The translations under genes and the position numbers were made by a program. Below the pieces are notes generated by a model. That model made no database searches and was not told the origin of the DNA. It worked only from the letters and a program-made list of their open reading frames with translations. Shown piece by piece: positions 14,201 to 24,232 of a stretch of 64,000 bases of DNA. Source of the stretch: Ancistrus triradiatus (Eukaryota; Chordata; Actinopteri; Siluriformes; Loricariidae); contig JAJAGP010003221.1 of assembly GCA_025084515.1 (NCBI GenBank), positions 16,357 to 80,356 on the forward strand. The letters are read 5' to 3'. Numbering within the stretch: position 1 is the first letter of the stretch; the number at the start of each line of letters is the position of its first letter.

Positions 14201-16424
14201 TTGATCCACTAGTGTTTAAGGATGAGAACATGTATGTTAGATCTTAATCCAAGACTTGCATAAACTATTCAATATCTTAATATATTCTAAGACCCTTCAA
14301 GGCTCTGCATGTTGCACTTATCCTGAGCAGATATGATATCTTTCAAACAGGTGAACGAGGTTCTAAAAATAATGACACTTGACTAATATAAATAGAGTAA
14401 GTATTTACAAAGATATCTTGGAAATTCCCTCTGCCTGAAACACCAAAACAAACTTTGCTCCAACATCATATTAAGTCAACATTGAAAGTCTAAAACATAA
14501 CACTTAGATGAATACATTCTTCGATTAAGTGCTATCATTATGTCTTTAAAACAAAGATAATATTATTTGCCAGCAACCCCCAAAGGTATGTTTGGAGAAT
14601 AAAATTAAAGCATTCCAAGAACAGAATACCCTGCCGACTGTTGAGTCTGTGGATTGTTTTATTCTATGTTGATATTGTGTAGCAACTAGTGGAACCGGAA
14701 TTGTTGTGTGACTGACAGAGGAATGGACTACTAAGATACAGTGGTACCTCGGTTCTCAATCACCTCGAGACTCGTCAACTTCGGCTCTCGGTGCAGTTTT
14801 GTCTCGGTTCTCGGCGCACTTGCTTAAACTTGTATGAATCGAGCTGAGTGACTCGTTTGGGCAGAAACTCGATTCACGATTCCATACACAGTGACTCAAT
14901 AGCCCCTTGCTCTGTGAAGATTGTGTTTGTTTAATGTTTTTTTCTTAATTCTTACATCTACAGTACTGTATTCTTATTGCAAATAAGTCTCCATGGGTTG
15001 TAAAAAAGGTTCGTTTATAAGAGCCAACCGAAAGTAAAACAGGAATTGAATGCACCTGTACAATACAGCTCCAATAATGCATATAATGCTTATACATTGC
15101 GGATTTTTCTGGGGGTCTGGAATGGATTTATTCGATTTACATGATTCCTTATGTAAGAAAATTTGCTCTGTACTCGTCATTTTCAGTTTTTTTTTTTTTT
15201 TTGCTCTGTACTCGTCATTTTCAGTTCTCGACAAGCCGTCTGGAATGAATAAACGATGAGACCTGAGGTACCACTGTATTAACAAATCCTGTCAGCAAAT
15301 GTCCCATAATCAATAAAGAAACTAACACTAAAAGCAGTTTGAATTACAAAAAGAGCCAATGAGAAACAACACAGATCCACATGGCAAAGATTCAACAGAG
15401 TACTGAAAACATTCCTCAAAGATTTTTGTCCATATTAACATGACAGCATCACACAGTTGCTACAGATCCATAATGTAAATCGCCTATTCTACCACATCCC
15501 AAAGGTGCTTGGGATGAGAACTGGTGACTGTGGAGGCCATGTGAGTAAAGTGAACTGGACATGGTCAGCAACAACACTCAAGTAGGCCATACCATTTAAA
15601 CAATGCTCATTGGTATTAAGGGGCCCAAAGTGTGTCAAGAAAATATCCTCCACAGCATTACACTACCAACATCATCCTGAACCGCTGATTCAACGAATCA
15701 TCCAACCTGCCATCTTGTTTATGCCAAACTCAGACACTACCATCCAAATGTTACAGTAGAAATCAAGACTCATTAAACCAGGCAATGTTTTTCCAATCTT
15801 CTATTTTCCAAATTTGTTGACTCTGTGAATTGTAACCTCAGTTGCCTGTTTCCAGCTGACCGGAGTGTGGTCTTCTGCTGCTGTAGCCCATCTACTTCAA
15901 GGTTGGACATGTCATGCATTCAGAGATGCTCTTCAACATACTATGGTTGTAACAAGTGTATGTTTTACTTACTGTTGGCTTTCTATAAGCTCAAACCAGT
16001 CTAGCCAATTTCCTCTGACCTCTGGCATCAACAGGGCATTGCATCCAGGGAACATCCACTCACTGGATGTTTTCTCTTTTACTGACTATTCTCTGTAAAT
16101 CAGCAGTTTATAAAACTTTGTTCAATCCCCAGCCTAGCACCAACGATGCCACATTCAATGTCACTTAAATCACCTTTCTTCTCCATCCTGATGGTCGGTT
16201 TGAACTTCAACAGGTCAACTTTACCACTTCTACAAGCTTAAATGCACCGATTTGCTGCCATGTGATTGGCTGTTTAGATATTTTCGTCATATATGTATGT
16301 GTATCACAATGTCAGAGTGGTGTGTGTGTATTATATGTGTAGTACACGTAGTGTATATACATACATACATACATACATACATACATACACACACAAATAT
16401 ATATACTATATCTATATCTATCTA

Positions 16425-16482
<58 letters not shown>

Positions 16483-16849
16483 TATATTATCGTACACACA
16501 CACACATATATATATGTATGTATATCACGTAGTCCCCACAGTGGCAGCTATGTTTTTATTGATGTTACAAAATCCGCCGCTAGCTATATCTATAATCTAA
16601 ATATCTTAAATAATATTTAAATAATGTCTAAAGTTAGAATCTGTTTGATTTGCTTGAATAGCTCTGTACTGAGATTTAATTGTCTATATATTCGCAATAA
16701 ATTACAAGCCAATGGTTTTACAGAAAACAAACGAAGCACCAGACGGTATAAAAAGTAAACAAGCAAACCATGTTACATTCAAACTTACCGGTTTGTTCCG
16801 AAGAAACAACAGGCACCAGGAACAACGACAACAGTGTCCACAAATTCAT
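5162..16849 (-). CDS. Complement-regulatory membrane protein, Tecrem/CD46/CD55-like (nine exons, complete)
   Basis: Nine minus-strand exons: 16849-16789, 11748-11563, 10551-10452, 10359-10289, 10173-9988, 8786-8676, 8313-8275, 7416-7356, 5222-5162. They join with matching phases to 291 codons plus stop. Predicted layout: signal peptide about 1-17, CCP1 with Cys23-Cys81, CCP2 Cys86-Cys138, CCP3 Cys143-Cys200, Ser/Thr-rich stalk 202-238, membrane segment about 242-265, cytoplasmic tail to 291. CCP2 is split after GG of a glycine codon, the split known in CD46, CD55 and CR1. Family knowledge: such proteins bind C3b/C4b at the cell surface and limit complement on host cells. Five N-glycosylation sequons lie in the CCPs (NWS, NGT, NLT, NSS, NGS). 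Three CCPs is short for the group (human CD46 and CD55 have four), so an extra exon could have been missed. The orthologue name is uncertain; the domain architecture is not. Confidence 0.88.
5632..6130 (+). mobile_element. Tc1-E-like DNA transposon fragment, internally deleted
   Basis: Contains AACACATTCCAAAAAAAGTT, GACAATTTAGGGCTAGTAAT and CTCAAAGAAAGACAGGAAGG, which are shared with 29596-30016 and match a family common in fish. After about 6010 it jumps to another part of the element (TTGCTGAAAAATGCATGGAT). The open frame at 5940-6134 is non-functional. Confidence 0.65.
6131..6738. other. Unassigned intron sequence with ATC repeat
   Basis: Part of the Tecrem-like intron between exons 8 and 9. 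A-rich run near 6537-6562 and an (ATC)n microsatellite at about 6653-6679. Nothing else recognised. Confidence 0.4.
6739..6883 (+). repeat. Dispersed fish repeat (GTGGGAGGAAACTGGAG type), copy 1
   Basis: Shows CATGCATGTCTTTGGACTGT, GGGAGGAAACTGGAGTACCC and AGTAAACCCACACAGACACA, a very common dispersed repeat in fish. Related copies lie at 9455-9665 and 24960-25182. Its transposon class is not assigned here. Confidence 0.6.
7356..7416 (-). CDS. Tecrem-like exon 8: rest of membrane segment and start of cytoplasmic tail
   Basis: A 61 bp exon after TTTTTATAG| and before GG|GTGAGAAC (phase 2). It encodes GFVSIVIVVVLVLRQSNKRK: the second half of the membrane helix followed by a basic stop-transfer cluster. 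A LINE fragment fills the intron to exon 7. Confidence 0.8.
7590..8232 (+). mobile_element. L2/Rex-type LINE fragment in Tecrem-like intron 7
   Basis: The first part encodes LLDLSAAFDMVNQNILPTHL, a reverse-transcriptase core motif. Later parts give RLDYCNSLLYGLPAKTMN and LHWLPITLPIQYKILLLTFK. Internal deletion and frameshifts. It stops about 45 bp before exon 7. Confidence 0.82.
8275..8313 (-). CDS. Tecrem-like exon 7: first half of membrane segment
   Basis: A 39 bp exon after CTTTTCCAG| and before G|GTGAGTT. It encodes GHTVIVIIIVAVI, purely hydrophobic after His. It is too short for ORF-finding, but both splice sites are good and the phases fit exons 6 and 8. Confidence 0.78.
8676..8786 (-). 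CDS. Tecrem-like exon 6: Ser/Thr/Pro-rich stalk
   Basis: A 111 bp exon after TTGCTTGCAG| and before G|GTAAATAG, phase 1 both sides. It encodes 37 residues rich in Ser, Thr and Pro (SSSPTY, NPSTTMFPTS, FTTRTTPSG). This is the O-glycosylated spacer (STP region) expected between the CCPs and the membrane in CD46/CD55-type proteins. Confidence 0.78.
8787..9454. other. Intron 5 sequence, no feature seen
   Basis: Checked for a further CCP exon (four Cys, AG/GT flanks) on the minus strand; none recognised. No clear repeat. Confidence 0.4.
9455..9665 (+). repeat. Dispersed fish repeat, copy 2
   Basis: Related to the copies at 6739 and 24960: CATGGCTAACTGGATTAAAT, AAATCAGGGATCTTTGGAGC, TATGAGGTGACAGCGCTAAC. 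Degenerate. Lies in the intron between CCP3 and the stalk exon. Confidence 0.55.
9988..10173 (-). CDS. Tecrem-like exon 5: CCP/sushi domain 3
   Basis: A 186 bp exon between GTTTTATAG| and G|GTGAGTT, phase 1 at both ends. All four CCP cysteines are present (LTC, YSC, ISC, PNC), with NLT, NSS and NGS sequons. The conserved Trp before Cys4 is replaced by Tyr (HNGSYSSPLPNC), unusual for a CCP. Confidence 0.86.
10289..10359 (-). CDS. Tecrem-like exon 4: second half of split CCP2
   Basis: A 71 bp exon after CTCTGTCCAG| and before G|GTAAGC. It completes the glycine codon and encodes YYLQGSSYRQC then IATGWSGRSEC: Cys3, the conserved Trp and Cys4. The intron to exon 3 is only 92 bp. The open frame continues upstream of this acceptor, but only this acceptor keeps phase and the four-cysteine pattern. 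Confidence 0.83.
10452..10551 (-). CDS. Tecrem-like exon 3: first half of split CCP2
   Basis: A 100 bp exon after TTTCTTTCAG| and before GG|GTAAAT. It encodes the start of CCP2: KKDCGEPSP then NGTLLGALIKPVCDKG, holding Cys1 and Cys2. The donor falls after the second base of a glycine codon, the conserved split position in CD46/CD55/CR1-type CCPs. The layout around Cys2 resembles CD55 CCP3. Carries an NGT sequon. Confidence 0.83.
10552..11562. other. Intron 2 sequence, no feature seen
   Basis: Short GTGTGTGT-like stretch near 11240. No exon, repeat family or RNA gene recognised. Confidence 0.4.
11563..11748 (-). CDS. Tecrem-like exon 2: CCP/sushi domain 1
   Basis: A 186 bp exon between TTGAATAG| and A|GTAAATAT, phase 1 on both sides, as is usual for whole-CCP exons. 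It encodes one complete sushi module with four cysteines in order (GGC, LEC, ITC, LAC), the conserved GYL after Cys2 and the conserved Trp in GNW before Cys4. The NWS sequon overlaps that Trp. Confidence 0.87.
11823..12560 (+). mobile_element. Tc1-A transposon, 3'-truncated
   Basis: Starts TA|CAGTGGTGTTTTAAAGTTTG with the full A terminus. The plus-strand transposase start reads MARTKEISEDLTKTVDDAHQ, AGKGYKTIS, the paired-type DNA-binding domain. The element stops after GAACATTGCTGTTCATCTGC, so the DDE catalytic half is absent. Lies 75 bp upstream of the CCP1 exon in intron 1. Confidence 0.85.
12561..12879. other. Unassigned intron 1 sequence
   Basis: AT-rich, possibly the interior of the element that ends at 12950. 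No coding potential. Confidence 0.3.
12880..12950. mobile_element. hAT-like element end
   Basis: Ends with TATCGGTATTCTGTATCGGC, CAATACC and GGTATCGGTGCATCCCTA, the terminal pattern of a hAT family widespread in fish. The other end was not identified. Confidence 0.5.
13444..13541. repeat. Perfect 35 bp inverted repeat (hairpin)
   Basis: Arms 13444-13478 and 13507-13541 are exact reverse complements (left arm starts TTTGTCTTGTATATAGAG). A 28 nt spacer lies between. Lies in intron 1. No TA or 8 bp duplication was evident, so the class is open. Confidence 0.9.
13542..14738. other. Unassigned intron 1 sequence
   Basis: No gene, splice-flanked CCP exon or named repeat recognised. Confidence 0.35.
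14739..15276. mobile_element. Non-autonomous mariner-type MITE with TA target duplication
   Basis: Left end TA|CAGTGGTACCTCGGTTCTC (TA at 14737-14738), right end GAGACCTGAGGTACCACTG|TA (TA at 15277-15278): imperfect terminal inverted repeats. 538 bp, no transposase. A 27 bp segment (TTTGCTCTGTACTCGTCATT...) occurs twice, at 15162-15188 and 15200-15226, separated by poly-T. Confidence 0.82.
15405..16240 (-). mobile_element. Tc1-C transposon remnant
   Basis: Antisense to the copy at 50375-51347, sharing reverse complements of landmarks such as GACATGGTCAGCAACAACAC, GTGGTCTTCTGCTGCTGTAG and GCCCATCTACTTCAAGGTT. Highly degenerate, with no transposase frame. Confidence 0.75.
16340..16530. repeat. 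Compound microsatellite (ACAT)n-(TATC)n-(TA)n-(CA)n
   Basis: Continuous simple repeats of ATAC, ATCT, TA and CA type, about 260-450 bp into intron 1 from exon 1. It explains the tyrosine/isoleucine-rich open frames here. Confidence 0.95.
16789..16849 (-). CDS. Tecrem-like exon 1: start codon and signal peptide
   Basis: ATG at 16849-16847 (minus) opens MNLWTLLSLFLVPVVSSEQT, a typical signal peptide: short N-region, leucine/valine core, small residues VVSS before likely cleavage near Ser17. The exon ends at G|GTAAGTTT, a strong donor, phase 1. No other in-frame ATG lies nearby in the exon. The following intron (about 5.0 kb) is the largest of this gene and holds Tc1, hAT, mariner-MITE and microsatellite sequence. 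Confidence 0.85.
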
Positions 16850-16950
16850 CTTCCGACTTTACGCTTTAAATTTCCAGATAAGTTAAACGAAAACACAAAA
16901 TGGAAAAACAAACGCCTTGAAGTAAAAAGCGTTCACTAGTCCAGTAGTAG

Positions 16951-16958
16951 TATAAATA
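16951..16958 (-). promoter_or_regulatory. Possible TATA-like box of the Tecrem-like gene
   Basis: On the minus strand the sequence reads TATTTATA about 100 bp upstream of the ATG at 16849, a plausible distance with a short 5'UTR. This is a motif match only; no initiator or CpG island was seen. Confidence 0.25.
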
Positions 16959-18499
16959 ATGTGCCAAGCTTCAGTTGATTATACCTGGAGCTTCACAATT
17001 TTTCGCGATATTCAACGTTCATGCAGCGATTCCGAATCCAGTTCAGTTTGCTAAATATCGCCGGTCTGTTTCTTTTTATCAAACAAACACACACACACGC
17101 ACACACCCTCCTTCCCACTCATATCGCCGAACACACACACACACACACTCCTCCTGAGAGACTCTGCCCTACTGAGTGTTCGTACCTAGCACCGTCATAA
17201 CAACCTTTGTTTTTTCCTATTAGGAGTATCGTTCGGCGTATAATGCGCTGTGTAAGCTGTAGAACCCTATATTCTAAGCCCTAGTTAGGGTGCTTATGAC
17301 GGCGGTAGGAATCCATGTAGAATTCAACCGTAACATTATAATCCGTGGGTGTTCCGCTCTGTTTATCACCGTGTAATTAATCTTTGTGTAATGTTTAAAC
17401 TGCACCTTGAAGCAGGCTACAAAGTCTCGGTTAGACCCGACAGCCTGTGCAGGTGGTAGACCAAGGGATTATACCAGATTTTTCCAGAAAGCCGTGTTAG
17501 GAGCTACCCTGTCAAATTTGTCTACGTTTTAATTTTTACGTTTAAGTATTTGATATGGAAATTAAATTAAGTACTTTATAATAAATCGTATACTTAACGT
17601 ATGTGTCTAAGAAAAATACTAAAGTTATGACAACTCCGTTAAATTTAGTCAAGCATACGGCTTCTATAAAGATATCGATATCAGCAAGTGTTGGTGCAGC
17701 TTTTTTTGTGTTATGCGTCTATTGTCTGTGTGGACTTTGGTATCTTTGTGTAGAGGTAGGTTTTCTTTGGGTTCCCACCAAATGTGCTCTGCAATTGACC
17801 GGGTTCCTGACCGGGATGTAACCTATTTCAGCCTTGGACCCAAGTTTCTGGATCACACGATGAGTCATCAGGAGGAAGCTGTAAACGGTAGATAAATTAT
17901 GATATACACAATTTAAAGCTATTACTTACTGTAAAAATGCCATTTGACTTTAACGGTCAGTCGTGTCGCTATATCTTAGCTGTTTTGCTAAAGGTAGCCT
18001 GATTGTTTACACTTGAGTATTTATTTAAACGTATTAGGAAAAATGTCTAAAGAATTCTGTTCCCATCACATGACCAAGTCAACAATTGACTCAGAGAATG
18101 CATTACCAATAAGAACTAAATATAATTAGCAAAACAGGGCATCTTTTGGGTGACATTTCACTTCTCACCATTAGCATATTCTTTTTTATATATGTGTTGT
18201 GCAAGGATTTCCTGAGTTAAAAGGGTTTTCCAAACTTTTCCAAAACGGTTGTTATTGCAACAAGTGTTGAGTCTGACAAGGAATCCAAATGTCTAAACGA
18301 AAGTCTGACGAGGTTCACTGCAGCTGTATTTCATCACCATTTTAATGTGAGTCATGCTCAGGGTGTTCCCTGGAATCATGTTCATTTTTTTCCGCCACAG
18401 TGCAAATCAGGCTTGCCTAGTCTGTGTCACCCAATGAGTTTTGCAAGTTTTTCCAATTTCATTGCATACATTCAGTTGCCAGTTCATTCTGTACACGAT
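16959..18499. other. Upstream region of the Tecrem-like gene
   Basis: CA-rich microsatellites at about 17084-17150. No other gene or named repeat; short open frames only. It would contain the promoter of the minus-strand gene. Confidence 0.35.
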
Positions 18500-19130
18500 G
18501 TCTACAATCAGGCAGTTTATTAGCTACACCCAGCTAGTACCAGGTTGGACCCTCGTTTTGCCTTCAGAATTGCCTTAATTCAGTTCAACAAGGTGTTGGA
18601 AACATTCCACAAAGAACACCAGCCTGAACTGTTGATACAATGTAGGATGGGTCCATGCTTTCATGTTGTTTATGTCAAATTCGGACCCTATCTGAATGTC
18701 ACAGCAAAAATCGAGACTCATCAATGATTTTCAATCTTCTAGTGTCCAATTTTGGTGAGCTTATGCCAGTTGCAGCCTGTTTCCTGTTCTTAGCTAACAG
18801 AAGTGGCACCTGGTGTTGTCTTCTGCTGCAGTAGCCCATCTGCTTCAAGGTTCAACATGTTGTGCATTCAGAGACTCTCTATTTTCAACAGTGGCTCAAA
18901 CCAGTCTGGCCATTCTTCTCTGATATCAACAAGACATTTCCGTCCAGGCAACTGCCCGTCACTGGATATTTTCTTTTTTTCAGACAATGATCTGTAAACC
19001 CTATAGATGGCTGTGTGTGAAAATCCTATTAGATCAGCAGTTTCTGAAATACTGCTAATCAAATCACCTTTCTACTCCATTCTGATGCTCAGTATGAACT
19101 TCAGCAGGGAATCTTGACCATGTCTACATG
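18500..19130 (-). mobile_element. Tc1-C transposon remnant
   Basis: Begins GGCAGTTTATTAGCTACACC and GTACCAGGTTGGACCC, then antisense transposase remnants including CTTCTGCTGCAGTAGCCCAT. Related to 15405, 24375 and 50375. A minus-strand segment (18868-19062) still reads MISSISETADLIGFSHTAIY, the helix-turn-helix part. Confidence 0.78.
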
Positions 19131-19513
19131 CCTGAATGCATGTAGGCATACTTTGTAGCGCAATTACGAACTGGGGCGATTTCTTCACAACCCCTATCAT
19201 GTAGGGTAGGGTAGTTTAAAATGAGTAACCAGTACGTACCATAATGGATTATTAAGACACCAGGCCTTTTAAGCACAAAACTGATACTATCATGGCAGTG
19301 GTGTAGATGGTGATGAGCTGGTACAAGTGTATCAGACACAAAAGCATCATCATACAGTAATAGGAATGTCTGGGATACTTCTTAAATGTCACTGCTGGGT
19401 CCAACAGCTAAACATATCCAGCGTGATGTGTTTAAAAACTGGCCAACTCTGAAGGGCTAGAAAGATGAGCCAAATTCTTCAGCTGTACACAGATTAGATA
19501 TGCAGACAAGGTA

Positions 19514-19735
19514 CAGTGGTGCTTTAAAGTCTGTGAACCCTTTAGATTATTCTATATTTCTAAGTAGCATATATATGACCTAAAATATCATCAGATTTTC
19601 CCACAAGTCCTAAAAGAAGATAAAGAGAACTCAATTAAACAAATGAGACAAAAGTCATGTATGTATTTAAATCTTATCATTTATTTATTGAGGAAAATGA
19701 TCCATTATTACATGAGTCAAATAAATACAAAATTA
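19514..19735 (+). mobile_element. Solo Tc1-A terminus
   Basis: TA|CAGTGGTGCTTTAAAGTCTG, then TTTAGATTATTCTATATTTC and TTATTTATTGAGGAAAATGA. Only one end is present, with no transposase. Confidence 0.78.
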
Positions 19736-21504
19736 GTTTACCAGTTAACTGAAGCAAAATAAGGTAAACAAAAGCAAAGCAAAATGAGAATGAAATGAAT
19801 GTTTGTCATGTTCTCTCGGTTTTTGCATGGGCTTCCCCTGTCGACTCCCAAAGGATGCCACAGGAGAATTATTTTACTCCAAAGGCCCCTTCAAGGGCCC
19901 CTTCCCAAAAATTATGGAGGTTACTTAAAATAAATAAATGATTAACTGTGCATTACAGCAATAGGGAAACTATTTAGGAAACCGATAGTTTGGTTCTAAA
20001 ATCTGTCCGTCTATGACCGCCTCACAACATTTGAATTCTGTATTAACGTGCCATAAATAGATATGACCGTTACGCTACTCACTTTTTTTGTAGTGCATTA
20101 CAAATATAAACTTGTGAGGGCAGCTTTTTTTTTTACCCAGTACATCAAGACCAGTACCCACACAAGGAAGAAAGGAAAAAGTGAATCCTGGTTTCAGGGC
20201 ACTGTTGGTTTTCGTGTTGGACTGAAGAGCTAGGGATTTCATTGCCTTGCGGAAGGACTTTGTTCAGAATGTTTCTCTGCTACGCCTTACAACACCCTTA
20301 GCAGTGATGAAATCACTGTAAGATGGCCTCTTGTAACTTATTGTTGTAGTATGCCAACCCAAAAATAACAGACAGCAGTTCTATGGTAAAATCCAGGACA
20401 TGGGAAGACAGCTGCAGTATGTCCTTAGTTACAGATAGACAGAAAACACATATTAATGTAACAATGCCTCTATTTCCTCTTTTACTGACCTCTGGTGACT
20501 GTTGAGTTCATTGACTGAGTCTTTTTTATTGCTGTCATAACAAAATGACGTCAAAAAAGGGCGTAAAAATGACAGTGAAATTTTTTAAAGAGCCTAATAC
20601 ACATGGTTAGTGACATTATAAAATTAATTCTCAGGGTTGAGAAGTATGGACTGGAAAGGTCATTGTAGCTATAAAAATGATTAAATATTTCCCAGCAAAA
20701 GAGGTCAGGGATTCAGGGTAGACAGGGAGAACCCCCTAAACTGTAAACTATTTGGAGTAGGGGGTTGGTGGTACAGAGGGATTAACCTGTCACAAGGCCA
20801 GAAATTCCTGATGGCACACCCGGTAACAGACACCACCTACATATGCTACGGTTCCATGTATTATGTTTTGCCTTGTAAGATTTAACATGTCTTATATAAC
20901 TCAGCTGTTAGGCTAATGGTTGGGAGTTCCTCTATTTTGGATTATGTGGTTTTATCACTATAGTAACAACTCTGTAGCACATGAACTGTTTTTTCAGCAT
21001 TCCCTCTTAACAGCATTACTCACTCATAACAGCATTACTAGTGTTCTGTCTAGCAGTATTATCCCTGCCACACTGGCACTTTGGCCAAAGAATGCCAAAT
21101 GCGTCTCTTTTTAGGTAGCAGTCATCACTTTATATTATTCACCCTCAACTTTGTGTTGAGACTTTCTTCATTCCAAGGTACTGATATCAGCAAGACAAAC
21201 AGAAAGAGCAATGTCCCACCATCTTCCTTGATCTTGTTACCATAAACACATGGCTATTTTGGGTAGGTCAGCCTTATAAAACCGTGTCTGCCTAGTGTAT
21301 TTTAGCCATATCTTAAAAATTATGTCCACACCCAATTCCACTGTCAAAGAAAAATTGTAGGATTCTAAGTTTCGTTCTCTCTAAGCAAAAGACGCCCCAG
21401 ACAAACATTTAGAGGAAACTGAATAAATCAAGCTCAGATCAAGTATGAATGTTATAAAACATTAGAAATATGATAAGATGTGATATATGATATTAAATGG
21501 GGGA
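19736..21504. other. Intergenic sequence, nothing recognised
   Basis: No gene, RNA gene or clear repeat. Open frames are short and without domains. Confidence 0.4.
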
Positions 21505-21625
21505 TGGGTTGCCTTAGTGTGTATGGCTCTGTACTCTGGAGTTCAGGGAAAGGCCCTGTGCTGCTCAGTTCAGCTGTAGGTCACTCTGGATAAGGGTTTC
21601 TGCTAAATGCTGTATATACAAATTT
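21505..21625 (+). repeat. SINE fragment
   Basis: Ends AGGTCACTCTGGATAAGGGT and TTCTGCTAAATGCTGTATA, the conserved 3' tail of the tRNA-derived SINE seen in full at 53513-53697. Confidence 0.6.
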
Positions 21626-22111
21626 ATATCCATGTTGGTCATTTTCCTTTCAGTAAACAGTGAAACTATTGCCCACAATGCTTTTGCACAACTACACTCT
21701 CCACCCCCATCCTTTAACTCCCATGGACTTGACTGGATGAACAAAAATGGAACATTACGCAATGAATTGAGACAAGAATAGCAAAGTATATCAAATTATT
21801 TAAATATCAACATAACAAATGTGTTTTAGGTTTGGACAATGCAAAGATGTATGATTTCCGTGGTGACCCCTGGTGGTATGAAAGTGTTATATATTATATA
21901 TCTTGATAATTCTTGACAGTTATGTGCATGAGCGAGAATATACTGTATGCCTCTGGAGTATTTGTAAAACCTTGTCTTCTTGTTTTGTATGCATTAGTGT
22001 CAGTCACTTTGAATTATGTTTGTTTTACCGCATAAATCGGGAGCTCTTCTGTCTATTTAACTCATGTTTCCCCTTTGTGAAGTCAGCTACATATTGTGCA
22101 ATAAACACTTA

Positions 22112-22685
22112 CCGTATTTTTCGGACCATAATGCGCACTTAAAATCCTTTAATTTTCTCAAAAATCGACAGTGCGCCTTAAAATGCGGTGCGTCTAATGT
22201 ATGAATTCATTCTGGTTGTGCTTTCTGACCTAGAACCGATTGTAGATGGTACACGGCGCTCATAAATCTGTCAAAATGTTTTAGCATGGCCTTGGTAAGT
22301 TACGAAGCTTACGGCCACCGTAGTGCGCAGCATCGCGGAGTAATACGGTATGTGCTTCAGCATTAGGGTACGTGCATTCATTCATTCATTCATTTTCGAA
22401 GCGGATTTCAAACACAACGCTATCAGTCACGCAGTACAACACGGACATAGAGCACTGCGAGAGAATTCATCATTAACGAATCAATGGTACGAAAGTGGAG
22501 GAAGCAAGAAGACGCCCTGCGCCAGGTAAAGACCAAACTGAGCTTCCGAGGGAACTTAAGAGTTTTGTTTAATTTAATGCGTCTTATAACCCGGTGCGCT
22601 TTATGTATGAAAATAGATCCGTTAGCAGCCGACCGTTGATATCGCGCCTTATAACCCGGTGCACTTTATAGCCCGGAAAATACGG
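22112..22685. mobile_element. pogo/Tigger-type non-autonomous transposon
   Basis: TA-flanked (22110-22111, 22686-22687) with ends CCGTATTTTTCGGACCATAA and TTTATAGCCCGGAAAATACG. The interior is CpG-rich compared with flanks. It keeps a frame reading VRKWRKQEDALRQVKTKLSF RGNL near 22487-22560, like the DNA-binding domain of pogo/CENP-B transposases. 574 bp; no catalytic domain. Confidence 0.75.
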
Positions 22686-22760
22686 TAACTCTTAAATTCC
22701 TCATAACCCAGAAATATTTGGGCAAGGATGGAACAAACAGTGGGTTATAATCAAACACAA

Positions 22761-23738
22761 TAGGGGTGCAACGAGTAATCGACTTAGTCGACTAAAACTG
22801 ACTACCAAATCAGTTATCTAATTAACTAAGTAACTAATTTAATATTCGATTAGTCGGTGACATCATCACACGTGTTTCTCGCTCTAACTAGGAATGTTTT
22901 TACATTACTGCTTACCGGAGAGTTAACAAAAGTAACAGCCTCAAAAACAAAATCCTCAAACGTGGGAGCATTTCATGCTTATCTAAAAACAATGTTTTTC
23001 AGTTGTACTATTTAGGAGTATGTTTAAAGCCATTCCACTTGATGGTATGAGCTGTAACATTTTCTCTTTGAAAATGCGTGTTCTTCTGAACCATTACTGG
23101 AGTTGGACCGGAGATGCAAGTAACTGTAATAAACAAAGAAACTTTTCAAATTCTAAATAATGTGGACAGTTTTAAACATTGCATTGTTCTCTTGATGTCG
23201 AGGAGTTTTCTGTTTACCTTGAGTTCTCCGTGAGTGTTTGTGAACACTCTGTTTGCGAAACAGTTTCAGGATGTAGTTGACCGCGACAATACGAGGAACT
23301 GAAAGAAGGGTTACCATTTGAAATGGATGGTTCACACAAAATCGCTCAATTTTAGCTGTTCAGAGAGCACACGTTTGCAAAATTTGATTGCACATCACAT
23401 TTATGGCTGGAGATACTGATTTGCTTTGATTTGGTTCTGTTACATTTTATTGCTGCTACTTTGCACATCAAACTTTGCATGATTTAAGGACTTTGGACTT
23501 TCATTTATCTTTTGTATTAGCAGGACAAATCATTAAAACTGTGACATTTTGAATAGGATATCCATCTTGATTGTCTTCATTGTTAGTTAGCAAATGCATA
23601 CAACAACCTCAAGATAAACGTAAAGCCTGAGAGCTACATCAGAGTTATTTGGTAACTGAGAATATTTGATTATTATTATTCATTTCAATAATCAATAGAT
23701 TATTTGACTATCAAAATAGTCCTTTTGTTGCAGCCCTA
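22761..23738. mobile_element. Non-autonomous hAT element with 8 bp target duplication
   Basis: Starts TAGGGGTGCAACGAGTAATC, ends TTTGTTGCAGCCCTA, and is flanked on both sides by AAACACAA (22753-22760, 23739-23746). This matches hAT target-site length and end motifs. 978 bp, no transposase frame. Confidence 0.88.
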
Positions 23739-23873
23739 AAACACAATGGTATAATCACTTTAAACAAATGCCTTTGTTTAAAGGTGTATTTTAGGACGGT
23801 TAATAGTTCTTCACAGCATGCAGTGTTATGCAGGAAAACAGTTCTAGATTTTTCCCTTTTGAGCACATGATGT

Positions 23874-24232
23874 TAGGGGTGGGCAATATGACGATATTTT
23901 ATCATATCATGATCAATTTTGCTACAATACATTATAATACAATATTCTTTTCCGAGCAAGGATATCAAGGATATCGTCTGTGCTTTAAGAACACTGACCA
24001 ACTGCATGTTTTCATTATAAAAGGTGTAATTAGTCGTATTTTCTTAGATGACGTGTAGAATATTTTGAATAAAAATCGCTTTACAAAGTAGGGGATAATA
24101 TTTGAATAGTAGTTTTTAAAAATCTTGCTACTGATGCATTTTGTCTGTGATCACATGTATTGTTATAAATATCAAGTATTGTGAAAATGTCTTGAAATAT
24201 TGTGATATTTTTTACCATATCGCCCACTCCCT
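23874..24232. mobile_element. hAT-like MITE
   Basis: Inverted ends TAGGGGTGGGCAATATGACG and ACCATATCGCCCACTCCCTT. No intact 8 bp duplication was found, so the class is inferred from ends only. Confidence 0.6.

Noticed and set aside
16252..16620. Tyr/Ile-rich frames
   Set aside because: Translation of a TA/CA/ACAT microsatellite.
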